In this document: positions 43,837 through 51,362 of the stretch, one piece after another
How the letters are laid out: each line of letters opens with the position of its first letter
Numbering within the stretch: position 1 is the stretch's first letter
NCBI RefSeq assembly: GCF_004912145.1
Contig: NZ_STGT01000004.1
Coordinates: forward strand, 62,001-126,000
DNA: 64,000 nucleotides
Reading direction: 5' to 3'
Origin: Peteryoungia rhizophila
GTDB lineage: Bacteria; Pseudomonadota; Alphaproteobacteria; Rhizobiales; Rhizobiaceae
Notes under the pieces: generated by a model
The model's input: the letters and a program-made list of their open reading frames with translations, nothing else
Databases searched by the model: none
What the model was told of the DNA's origin: nothing
Translations under genes and position numbers: made by a program

Positions 43837-44157
43837 ATGTCCGACCCGAACATTCTGTTCAAAACGCTGGGCGACTCCACGCGACGCGCCATCTTCGAAA
43901 CTCTGTGCCGCGACGGAGAACAGACCGTGGCCGCCTTGACGTCGCGGGCGGGGATCTCGCAGCCGGGCGTTTCCAAGCATCTGGCAGTGCTTAAACGGGC
44001 AGGACTGGTCTGCGACCGGCACGAGGGAAGACAGACGCACTATAGCGCCCGGACGGACGCACTCGACCCTCTGATCGACTGGACGAGCCAGATGAGAAGC
44101 TTCTGGAGCAAGCGTTTCGATGATCTTGATGACTTGCTGAACAGGATGGACCAATGA
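43837..44157 (+). CDS. ArsR-family winged-helix regulator
   Basis: 106 residues: LFKTLGDSTRRAIFETLCRDGEQTVAAL, then AGISQPGVSKHLAVLKRAGLV and RHEGRQTHYSARTDALDPL, each the standard winged helix of ArsR. No metal-binding Cys cluster is seen, so it is likely of the metal-independent, SRPBCC-paired type. It overlaps the next gene by four bases (ATGA). Such pairs are common in rhizobia and usually autorepress. Confidence 0.92.
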   Translation: MSDPNILFKTLGDSTRRAIFETLCRDGEQTVAALTSRAGISQPGVSKHLAVLKRAGLVCDRHEGRQTHYSARTDALDPLIDWTSQMRSFWSKRFDDLDDLLNRMDQ

Positions 44158-44585
44158 CCGTGACGCCGTCGGTGATCAAGACCGTGATCGTAGAGCGCGA
44201 GTTCGCCCACACGCCTGAGAAGGTGTGGCGGGCACTGACTCAGCCTCATTTGATCTCGGAATGGCTTATGAAGAACGATTTTGCTCCTGTTGTCGGCCAC
44301 AGCTTCAACCTCCAAGGCGAGTGGGGCGGAGTGCTGGATTGCGAGGTGCTGGTCGTCGAGCAGCTAAAGACGCTCTCCTACAGCTGGAACCTGAAACATG
44401 ACGATCCGGCGTTTGATTTGCGCAGCGTTGTGACCTTCTCGATCTCGCCCACCGCGACGGGCACGCTTCTGCGAATGGAGCAGTCCGGTTTCAGGCCGGA
44501 TCAAAGGCAGGCGTTCGGAGGGGCCAGAGCAGGATGGCCGCAATTCCTCACAAAGCTTGAGCAGGTCCTGGCAGAACGGACCTGA
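44154..44585 (+). CDS. SRPBCC (AHSA1-like) domain protein
   Basis: 143 residues. VIVEREFAHTPEKVWRALTQPHLISEW, the central beta strands (LQGEWGGVLDCEVLVVEQLKTLSYSW) and the C-terminal helix (AGWPQFLTKLEQVLAE) fit the Bet v1-like AHSA1 family. These proteins bind hydrophobic ligands in a deep cavity. It is translationally coupled to the ArsR gene, so the ligand may be linked to the regulator's signal. Function remains unknown. Confidence 0.9.
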   Translation: MTVTPSVIKTVIVEREFAHTPEKVWRALTQPHLISEWLMKNDFAPVVGHSFNLQGEWGGVLDCEVLVVEQLKTLSYSWNLKHDDPAFDLRSVVTFSISPTATGTLLRMEQSGFRPDQRQAFGGARAGWPQFLTKLEQVLAERT

Positions 44586-44624
44586 CGCTAGAGAAGTCGA
44601 TACCAGAAGAAGGAGCCCTGGAGC

Positions 44625-44837
44625 ATGTTGAAGGTTTGGATTCGCCAGTCGCACCGTTGGCTTTCAATGGCATTCACGATGGCTGTCATCGCGAATTTTA
44701 TCGCTATGGCACTGGTAGAGCCTCCGGCGTGGATCGTCTACGCGCCCCTGCCCCCGCTCTTTCTCCTGATGTTGACCGGCCTCTACATGTTCGTGTCGCC
44801 ATATATCACACGGCAGCGAGGGACGGCGCGCAGCTGA
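44625..44837 (+). CDS. small two-helix membrane protein
   Basis: 70 residues with two hydrophobic segments, about 13-32 (LSMAFTMAVIANFIAMALV) and 37-58 (WIVYAPLPPLFLLMLTGLYM). GAAGGAG precedes the ATG at 44625. It is the third gene after arsR and SRPBCC in the same direction, so it is probably part of that unit. No family name is assigned. Confidence 0.7.
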   Translation: MLKVWIRQSHRWLSMAFTMAVIANFIAMALVEPPAWIVYAPLPPLFLLMLTGLYMFVSPYITRQRGTARS

Positions 44838-44898
44838 CTTGGCAGGCCGGTCACTCCAGCGTCAACGATCTCCGGTTGAGACGCTTTGCGGAGCAGAT

Positions 44899-45468
44899 AT
44901 GATCACAGACATTGAGGACTATTTCGAGAAGGGATGTGGGCGCTGCGAGCGTTTCGACACGTCTGACTGTTCGGTTCGGCGATGGACCGCCGGGCTTCAG
45001 GACCTGCGGCGGATCTGTGTCTCGGAAGAACTCGTGGAAACGGTCAAATGGGGCCACCCCTGCTACATGAGTGGTAGCCGCAACATTGTCATCTTCGGCG
45101 CATTCCGCGAGGATTATCGCCTCGCTTTCTTCAACGCGGCGCTGATGCAAGACCCTGGCAGAATCTTTCAAAAGCAGGGACCGAACACGCGCCACCCAGA
45201 CATGATCCGTTTCACCGAGAACGCGCAACCGTCCGAGATGGCGACCGTCATCCGTTCATATCTGAGAGAAGCGATCGGATATGCCAAGTCCGGATTGAAG
45301 CCGCCAAAGGAGCATTTCGAGATCGAGATGCCCGCAGAGTTGACGGATGCCCTGGATTGCGACCCTGAACTCGCAGAAGCCTTCACTCGCCTGACGCCGG
45401 GGCGTCAGAAGAGTTACCTGATCAATCTCAACGCGACAAAAACCCGCACACCCGAACTTCGCGCATAA
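44899..45468 (+). CDS. YdeI/OmpD-associated family protein (DUF1801-like)
   Basis: 189 residues from ATG 44899. The DUF1801 core is visible: ISEELVETVKWGHPCYM is seen as SEELVETVKWGHPCYMSG, then NIVIFGAFREDYRLAFFNAALM. The C-terminal PGRQKSYLINLNATKTRTPE is the YdeI extension (bacteriocin-protection-like). Its biochemical role is not established. It lies 61 bases after the small membrane protein on the same strand. Confidence 0.85.
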   Translation: MITDIEDYFEKGCGRCERFDTSDCSVRRWTAGLQDLRRICVSEELVETVKWGHPCYMSGSRNIVIFGAFREDYRLAFFNAALMQDPGRIFQKQGPNTRHPDMIRFTENAQPSEMATVIRSYLREAIGYAKSGLKPPKEHFEIEMPAELTDALDCDPELAEAFTRLTPGRQKSYLINLNATKTRTPELRA

Positions 45469-45812
45469 TGAAGTTTCGCGCTCATATCATCGCTGGGAAA
45501 GGCGCGACGGAACGGTGACCTTTAAAGGCGGCAAAGCTTCACGCCGCCACCTGGGCCGACAAGATGAACACGTCGATCTGCAGCGCAGCATCACCACATG
45601 CGTCTGTTCCTACAGCCGTCTCGGCTGACGCGATGACCGCCAGTGGCGCTTCTGCACCATGACGGCCGTTGGCCCGAAACGGACAATTCGATCTGAAGCG
45701 CTGAAGCTAGCAACGATCGGAAGACACTGGCCCTTGACAGTAGCGCAAGCCAGACCATCGTCTGGGTCCACATGACGATAAATGCAGCAAATTCTACGCC
45801 TTCATCAATGGC
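45469..45812. other. 344-base intergenic region with a dispersed motif
   Basis: Convergent gap between the DUF1801 gene and the cyclophilin-like gene. It contains the second copy of the 28075 motif at 45644-45684. No gene is supported. Confidence 0.45.
45644..45684 (+). repeat. dispersed motif with TGGCGCTTCT core, copy 2
   Basis: Matches 28075-28115: TGGCGCTTCT, CCATGACGGC, then GAA-CGGAC. It lies in a convergent intergenic space. Confidence 0.45.
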
Positions 45813-46223
45813 TCAGTTAGCTATTTCGAGTGTCACGGTGACCGATCCTGGGCGGTCAAAGATCGAGACATCGCCCGTGACCTGCCCCAGGATGATGATA
45901 CCGGGGGACGGGACGCGACCGTTGCGATAGTAGATCACGAAATCTCGGCCACTCCACAGGCCGAGCGTGCCGACCGAGAAGTCCCGTTGCCGTATGATTT
46001 CAGGCAGGGCAGAGGGAAGATTTCCCGTCTTTTCCTGGCGGAGATGATCGGACATCTCGATCGTCAGCGGCAGCATCCGGGCGAGCGATCTGCCCGCTTC
46101 GTTGTCGGTGAGGGTTGCGGTGACGTCACCCCATTCGGAGGAAATTCGGATTTTCTCTTGAGCCATAGCCGGTCCAGTCAATCCTAGTGTGACGACAGCA
46201 AGGGCCAATATTGTCTTGCGCAT
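45813..46223 (-). CDS. exported cyclophilin-like-fold protein
   Basis: 136 residues from the ATG at 46223; a longer frame to 46316 overlaps the next gene. It has a signal peptide (MRKTILALAVVTLGLTGPAMA, cleavage after AMAQ). The mature part matches the cyclophilin-like domain found in small exported or cytosolic proteins: TATLTDNEAGRSLARMLPLT, VGTLGLWSGRDFVIYYRNG and PGIIILGQV (cited in parts). The prolyl-isomerase active site is not evident. It is the last gene of a minus-strand cluster of exported enzymes. Confidence 0.85.
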   Translation of the reverse strand: MRKTILALAVVTLGLTGPAMAQEKIRISSEWGDVTATLTDNEAGRSLARMLPLTIEMSDHLRQEKTGNLPSALPEIIRQRDFSVGTLGLWSGRDFVIYYRNGRVPSPGIIILGQVTGDVSIFDRPGSVTVTLEIAN

Positions 46224-46293
46224 GTGTTCGTCTCCGTTGCAGTTTGCGGCGAACGAGTGGAGCAGAGTTACCCCACAGTCATCCGCGTCGAGC

Positions 46294-47484
46294 CTACTCT
46301 GCAGTGCCCTTGGCATAGTCTTCGTCGGACACCTTCTCCATCCAGGTGACAGAACTTCCGTCGAGCGCCTCGGCTACGGCGAAATGCGCCATCGGCTCGC
46401 TGCTGGAGGCGCCGTGCCAGTGCCGGATCAAAGGTGGGATCCAGACCACGTCTCCCGGACCGACCTCTTGTACCGGTTCGCCATCCTTCTGGACCCAGCC
46501 GCGTCCGCTGACGATGAACAGGGTCTGCCCCAGTGGATGTGTGTGCCAGGCCGTGCGGGCACCAGCGGGGAAAGATACCGTCGCACCGCCAATGCGTGCA
46601 GGTGCTTCGGCTTGATAGCGGCCAGAGATCTGGACGCTTCCTGTGAAGTATTCCGCCGGAGCGGGCGCGGTGCCGGTTCCTGCGCGCGTGATCTCAAGAT
46701 CCGTCTTGGCTGCGTTCACCTGAGTTCCTTTTCTGTTTTCGAGAACCTGCTTGAGGACAGGCACGGCGGACATGGCGCGCGGCCAGCCGGCGTAAAAAGC
46801 GACCTGTGCCAGTACTTCTGAAGCTTCTGACGGCGTCAAGCCGCTGTCCATGGCGCGGTTGGCATGGAAAGGGAGTTGTTCCGGCTGACCTACCGCGATC
46901 AGTGCGGCCATCGTCACGAGGCTTCTGTCCCGAGCGACAAGCTCGGGTCGCTGCCACAGGTCGCCGAACAGAACGCGATTGGTGAGATCGGCCAATGCCG
47001 CCGCCGTGGGAGCCACGGTCTTGTCGATGGTTGCGGCGCGAGCGGCCTCGGCCTCGGCCTCGAACGCGACCCGAGCGGACTCGCTGTGGCCGATAGGTGC
47101 AATGCCGCGCTCGTCGAACACCGTCTTCACCTCGCTCACCGCAGAGATCGCGTTAGGCCAGCCTGAATAAAAGGCGAGATGGGTAATCAATTCCCCGATC
47201 TCCGCAGGCTTCACGCCGTTGTCCATTGCGCGGCTCACATGCGCCGCAATCTGCGCGGTTTTTCCGGTGGACACGATCGCCGAGAGGGTGGCCAGGCTAC
47301 GGTCGCGAGGCGCAAGTTCGGTTCGTTCCCAGACTTCAGCGAACAGCACGTCATCGGTGAAATGGCCAAGCCCCGGCGCAACGGAGTAGACGGCCGGTGG
47401 AGCGAACCTGCGGCGGTCTTCCTGCGCCTCCACACCTGTCGCGGCGATAGCAGAGAGGGCAATGCTTGCGGCAATGGTCTTCAT
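46294..47484 (-). CDS. exported CMD-CMD-cupin fusion protein
   Basis: 396 residues with a signal peptide (MKTIAASIALSAIAATGVEA). Two carboxymuconolactone-decarboxylase domains occupy about 45-135 and 165-255 (each with the PRDRSLATL or ARDRSLVTM motif and HLAFYSGWPNAISA or QVAFYAGWPRAMSA). A cupin follows from about 275 (WHTHPLGQTLFIVSGRGWV, IPPLIRHWHGA). AhpD-type CxxC is absent, so peroxidase activity is unlikely. The fusion is known in Proteobacteria but its substrate is not. It lies 135 bases after the SDR gene in the same direction. Confidence 0.9.
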   Translation of the reverse strand: MKTIAASIALSAIAATGVEAQEDRRRFAPPAVYSVAPGLGHFTDDVLFAEVWERTELAPRDRSLATLSAIVSTGKTAQIAAHVSRAMDNGVKPAEIGELITHLAFYSGWPNAISAVSEVKTVFDERGIAPIGHSESARVAFEAEAEAARAATIDKTVAPTAAALADLTNRVLFGDLWQRPELVARDRSLVTMAALIAVGQPEQLPFHANRAMDSGLTPSEASEVLAQVAFYAGWPRAMSAVPVLKQVLENRKGTQVNAAKTDLEITRAGTGTAPAPAEYFTGSVQISGRYQAEAPARIGGATVSFPAGARTAWHTHPLGQTLFIVSGRGWVQKDGEPVQEVGPGDVVWIPPLIRHWHGASSSEPMAHFAVAEALDGSSVTWMEKVSDEDYAKGTAE

Positions 47485-47619
47485 CTGGTTTTCCTCTTGT
47501 TCACGTCAGGGGGGCGGTCGAATTCAAAGGCGGCGCCCTCGGATGGTCGCGAAGGTGGGCGTCTGGAACACATGTCTTCGGTCTGGCCAATATGACGGGC
47601 GGCCTGACCTCAACTTGCG

Positions 47620-48366
47620 TCAAAGTTCCTGAGCCGTCGGCCGGAAGAGGATCTCATTGATGGCGACATCTTCAGGTTCGTTGATTGCGAAGGCCACCAT
47701 TCGGGCAAATGTCTCGGCCGGCACACCGACCTGTCCCACATAGTCCTGGTTTGCTTTTTGCACGTCCTTCTCGCTGATGTGGTCGAGGAGTTCCGTCTTG
47801 ACGGCGCCCGGAGAGATGATCGTGGTGCGAATATTGTAGCGCGCCATCTCCTGCCGCAGTCCCTCGGAGACCGCCCTTACGGCGAACTTGGTCGCGGAAT
47901 ACACCGCCGAGCCACCGAAGAGCTTGTGACCCGCCACAGAGGAGACATTGATGATGTGGCCGGATTTTTGCGATTTCATGTGGGGAAGTGCTGCGGCGAT
48001 GCCGTAGAGGACGCCCTTGAGATTGACGTCGATCATCTGGTCCCACTCGTCGACCTTCAGCCGCTCTATTGGCGAGAGCGGCATGACGCCGGCATTGTTG
48101 ATCAGCACGTCGATCCGGCCGTAGGTCCCGACGGCGGTTTGCACCAGCGTCTGCAGGTCCTCCTGCTTCGTCACATCGGTCACCACAGTCGTGGCTTTGC
48201 CGTCGGCATTGTGGATTTCGGCCGCAAGTGCATCGATGCGATCGGCACGACGAGCACCGAGCACGACGTTTGCCCCCTTGGCGGCAAGGTAGCGCGCAGC
48301 GGCTGCACCCATCCCGCTCGAGGCGCCGGTGATGACGATGGTCTTGCCAGCGATATTGTCGGTCAT
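47620..48366 (-). CDS. classical SDR oxidoreductase
   Basis: 248 residues: cofactor motif [16 protein letters not shown] near residue 13, NNAG at about 90, Ser in [10 protein letters not shown], and YSATK at about 155. The Arg-rich loop GARRADR after the second strand favours NADP. The fold matches the YdfG/serine-dehydrogenase-like SDRs. The gene sits between an alpha/beta hydrolase and the CMD-cupin gene on the same strand. It is cytosolic (no signal), unlike its neighbours. Confidence 0.9.
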   Translation of the reverse strand: MTDNIAGKTIVITGASSGMGAAAARYLAAKGANVVLGARRADRIDALAAEIHNADGKATTVVTDVTKQEDLQTLVQTAVGTYGRIDVLINNAGVMPLSPIERLKVDEWDQMIDVNLKGVLYGIAAALPHMKSQKSGHIINVSSVAGHKLFGGSAVYSATKFAVRAVSEGLRQEMARYNIRTTIISPGAVKTELLDHISEKDVQKANQDYVGQVGVPAETFARMVAFAINEPEDVAINEILFRPTAQEL

Positions 48367-48397
48367 TTCAGGTCTCCGGTAGGTAGAAGGTCAGGGC

Positions 48398-48440
48398 GGG
48401 GCGGCGACAGCAGGCACCCTGCGTTGACGGTCGCCGCCCC
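48398..48440 (-). other. strong intra-operon hairpin
   Basis: GGGGCGGCGAC (48398-48408) and GTCGCCGCCCC (48430-48440) pair perfectly, with a smaller GCAGG/CCTGC hairpin inside. There is no T-tract on either strand. It lies between the hydrolase stop and the SDR start and might limit read-through or stabilise the message. Confidence 0.5.
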
Positions 48441-48456
48441 GATGATGCGGCATTGC

Positions 48457-49536
48457 TTACGCCAGATGCTGCCCGAAGAAGTCGGCGATCCGGTCGAACG
48501 GGATCTTGTCCATGCGGTCGTAGAGATCGGTGTGGTTGGCATCCGGGATGATCATCAGCTCCTTCGGCTCTGCCGCTGCGGCAAAGGCCGTTTCGCTAAA
48601 ATATCGCGAGTGGGCATCTGCCCCGTGGACAAGCAGGAGCGGGCGCGGAGAGATCTCGGCGATGTAGGTCAGTATCGGCATGTTCATGAACGATAGGGGC
48701 GTAGTCTGCGACCAGGCATTGCCGGAGTTCACGGCGCGGGGATGATAGCCACGGGGCGTCATGTAGTAGTCGTTGTAATCGACGAGGAACTGAGCCTCGC
48801 CGCCCTTGAGTTCATTGTAGGGGGGCTGGTAGGCGGGTGTTCCATTTTCCGCGTCCACCCAGCGCTGTCGGCTCATCTGTTCCAGCGCCTGCGCCCGCTG
48901 CTCTGGGGTGACTCCATCGTTGTAGCCCTTCGACATCACGCGGGTCATGTCATACATCGTTGTGGCAACGACGGCCTTGACGCGCTTGTCGACGGCAACG
49001 GCATTCAGAGCCATGCCGCCAAAGCCGCAAATGCCGATCACGCCGATCCGCTCGCGGTCGACGGTGCCCTGCAGTCCGAGGTAATCGACTGCCGCACTGA
49101 AGTCTTCGGTGTTGATGTCAGGCGAGGCAATGTTGCGCGGTTCGCCACCACTTTCACCGGTGTAGGACGGATCGAATGCCAGCGCCGCGAAGCCGCGCTC
49201 GGCCATGGTCTGAGCATACAATCCAGAGGACTGCTCCTTCACGGCACCAAATGGGCCACCGATGGCGAGTGCGGGCAAGGGTTGGCTGCCGCGGTTCTTT
49301 GGAAGGTATAGATCGCCTGCCAGCATGATGCCGTAACGGTTTTTGAACGAGACCTTCTGGTGATCGACGGTTTCGCTCTTGGGAAACACCTTGTCCCAAT
49401 CGGAAGTTTGAGCGAGTGCGGATTTTACCGTCATCGTCGGAAGCAAGCTCATCGCTGCGACAGCCAGGCCCGTTCCCTGCATGAGGCGACGCCGGCTTGT
49501 GTTGTAAGCTCTTTGGGTCTCGATTGTCTTGGTCAT
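48457..49536 (-). CDS. exported alpha/beta hydrolase (YcjY/dienelactone-hydrolase-like)
   Basis: 359 residues. The N-terminus has three arginines and a hydrophobic stretch (SRRRLMQGTGLAVAAMSLLP), indicating Tat export. The nucleophile elbow reads GVIGICGFGGMA, so the nucleophile is Cys as in dienelactone hydrolase, not Ser. The acid/His part is near LLVHGADAHSRYF and IPDANHTDLYDRMD. Related YcjY-type proteins have unknown esterase-like roles. It heads the hydrolase-SDR-CMD-cupin-cyclophilin series. Confidence 0.88.
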   Translation of the reverse strand: MTKTIETQRAYNTSRRRLMQGTGLAVAAMSLLPTMTVKSALAQTSDWDKVFPKSETVDHQKVSFKNRYGIMLAGDLYLPKNRGSQPLPALAIGGPFGAVKEQSSGLYAQTMAERGFAALAFDPSYTGESGGEPRNIASPDINTEDFSAAVDYLGLQGTVDRERIGVIGICGFGGMALNAVAVDKRVKAVVATTMYDMTRVMSKGYNDGVTPEQRAQALEQMSRQRWVDAENGTPAYQPPYNELKGGEAQFLVDYNDYYMTPRGYHPRAVNSGNAWSQTTPLSFMNMPILTYIAEISPRPLLLVHGADAHSRYFSETAFAAAAEPKELMIIPDANHTDLYDRMDKIPFDRIADFFGQHLA

Positions 49537-49610
49537 GGATCATCTCCGTTGGGTTGACGTCTTGGTGGTTCAGCGCCGGCTCAGGCACGGCGCTGCGCGC
49601 GGTATTTCGT

Positions 49611-50798
49611 TCAGGAAGGTTGCTGGCTCGCGCGCCACGCTGCCAGCGATGAAAGCGAAGAGCCGACAAGCAGGAGCGCCGCGAAGAGAAAGGAACTCCA
49701 CCAGCCAATGTGATCGAAGAGTAGGCCGCCGAGCGCTGCGCCTATCGTGATTGCGAACTGGATGACTGCAACCTGCAGACCGCCGCCGGCTTCGGCGTCG
49801 TCGCTCAAGACCTGGGAGAGCCAGGTACCCCAGGCGACGGGAGCGGCCGTGCCAATGAAGCCCCAGGCGCCCAGGAGAAGCGTGACGGCAAGCTGCGAAC
49901 GCGATGCTGCCACGAGCCCGACGGCAAGCAGTGCCATCACAAGCGGTATTCCGATCGCCAGCGCGTAGAGCCGGCGTGGCAACAGGCGGCTGATGGACCA
50001 GGTGCCACCAACGCCCGCCAGTCCCATTAGCAACAGCACAAGAGAGAGCGAGGTGACGTTGAACCCCGAGACGCTCTCAAGGTAGGGCCGCAGATAGGTG
50101 AAAAGTGCGAACTGGCCCATGAACAGCAAGAGGATGGCTGTCATCCCGAGTGCGACCTGACGGCGGACCAGCAGGCGGAAGACGTTGGTCGTGGGCTTCT
50201 CGTCCTTTGCCGGCAGATCGGGCATGGTCATCCACTGCCAGGCAAGAGCCACCAGCGCCAGCGGCACAACAAGAAAGAATGCGCCACGCCAGCCGATCAA
50301 CTCACCAAGGAAGCTGCCAAGTGGCGCGGAAATGGTGGCGGCGATGGCATTTCCGGCGTTCAGCGCCGCCAGTCCCTTCGGCACCTGATCCTGCGGCAGA
50401 AGCCGCATGACGATGGCCGTCGACATCGACCAGAAGCCGCCAATCGCAATGCCGAGAAATGCTCGACCTGCCATCAGGGTCCAATAGCTGGGAGCAAAGG
50501 TCACCACCACGGCTGAGAAAACGAGCAGCGCGGAAAACCAGGTGAGAACCTTCTTCCGATCGATCCCCGTCGTCAGCCTTGTAACAAACAGGCTGGTGAC
50601 GACGGCGAAGAACCCGGAAATCGAGATCGCCTGTCCCGCTTGTCCCTCGAGCATGGACAGATCGCGGGCGATCGGAGTGAGCAGACTGACGGGCATGAAT
50701 TCCGAGGCGATGAGCACGGAAACGGTCAGCGCCATGGAGCCGACGGCACCCCACGCGCTCGGGGATTTCAATGTTTCACGATAAGTCAGCTCGGCCAT
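49611..50798 (-). CDS. MFS efflux transporter (AraJ/sugar-efflux type)
   Basis: 395 residues with 12 membrane segments. The loop 2-3 motif reads LTTGIDRKKVLTW, and the segment-5 motif GNAIAATISAPLGSFLGELIGWR is typical of drug-H+ antiporter family 12. The first segment (VGSMALTVSVLIASEFMPVSLL) matches the YdhP/AraJ group. It probably exports small hydrophilic compounds. It is 74 bases upstream of the hydrolase on the same strand, so one transcript is possible. Confidence 0.92.
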   Translation of the reverse strand: MAELTYRETLKSPSAWGAVGSMALTVSVLIASEFMPVSLLTPIARDLSMLEGQAGQAISISGFFAVVTSLFVTRLTTGIDRKKVLTWFSALLVFSAVVVTFAPSYWTLMAGRAFLGIAIGGFWSMSTAIVMRLLPQDQVPKGLAALNAGNAIAATISAPLGSFLGELIGWRGAFFLVVPLALVALAWQWMTMPDLPAKDEKPTTNVFRLLVRRQVALGMTAILLLFMGQFALFTYLRPYLESVSGFNVTSLSLVLLLMGLAGVGGTWSISRLLPRRLYALAIGIPLVMALLAVGLVAASRSQLAVTLLLGAWGFIGTAAPVAWGTWLSQVLSDDAEAGGGLQVAVIQFAITIGAALGGLLFDHIGWWSSFLFAALLLVGSSLSSLAAWRASQQPS

Positions 50799-50914
50799 AG
50801 TCTACAAACCCTACGAAAGCGGCGACATGCTCTCTCTTGGGTTCTTTGTAGCCAGTTCCAATTAGTCCGATTAGCCCGTTAATTCCGCATAGATATATCG
50901 ATGGGGGCCATCAA

Positions 50915-50950
50915 TAAAAATCTCCCGCCTTGCTTGGCAGGGCGGGAGAT
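50915..50950 (-). terminator. rho-independent terminator of the molybdenum hydroxylase operon
   Basis: ATCTCCCGCC (50920-50929) and GGCGGGAGAT (50941-50950) form a perfect 10-bp stem. Read on the minus strand it is followed by TTTTTATTG. It lies 40 bases after the cytochrome c stop. Confidence 0.85.
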
Positions 50951-50990
50951 CGTGTTAGGCCCTTCGGATCACGCCAGCAGCGCGCACCGC

Positions 50991-51362
50991 TTAGCGCGTC
51001 GCGAGGAAGTCGATGATGGCCTTGCGCTCGTCGACCTTTGGAAATCGCTGGGTCATGCGCGTTCCCTTAACCAGAGCGCCTGGATTGGTGAGATAGGTGT
51101 CAAGCTGGACGGCATCCCGGGTAATGCCGGAGCCCTGCATCGCGGAGGAGTAGCGAAAGCCATCCACGCTTCCGGCTGCCCGGCCGATCACACCTTGCAG
51201 ATGTGGCCCAACGCCATTGCGTGTACTGTCGATCTGATGACATGCGCCGCAGCGCTGCTGGAACAGCCTCTGTCCCTCTGCCGCATCCTGGGCATGGGCG
51301 TTAAGAGCGAGCAGGACGGTGGCGATCACTGCGGCGGCGATCTGCTTGAAGGTGCCGATCAT
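50991..51362 (-). CDS. periplasmic class I c-type cytochrome
   Basis: 123 residues from the ATG that overlaps the preceding stop (TGATG). A signal peptide (IAAAVIATVLLALNAHA) is followed by the heme motif CGACH near residue 40 and GVGPHLQGVIGR. The distal Met ligand is probably in GTRMTQRF. It is the last gene of the iorAB-type operon and is the likely electron acceptor for the exported hydroxylase. A terminator hairpin follows. Confidence 0.92.
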   Translation of the reverse strand: MIGTFKQIAAAVIATVLLALNAHAQDAAEGQRLFQQRCGACHQIDSTRNGVGPHLQGVIGRAAGSVDGFRYSSAMQGSGITRDAVQLDTYLTNPGALVKGTRMTQRFPKVDERKAIIDFLATR

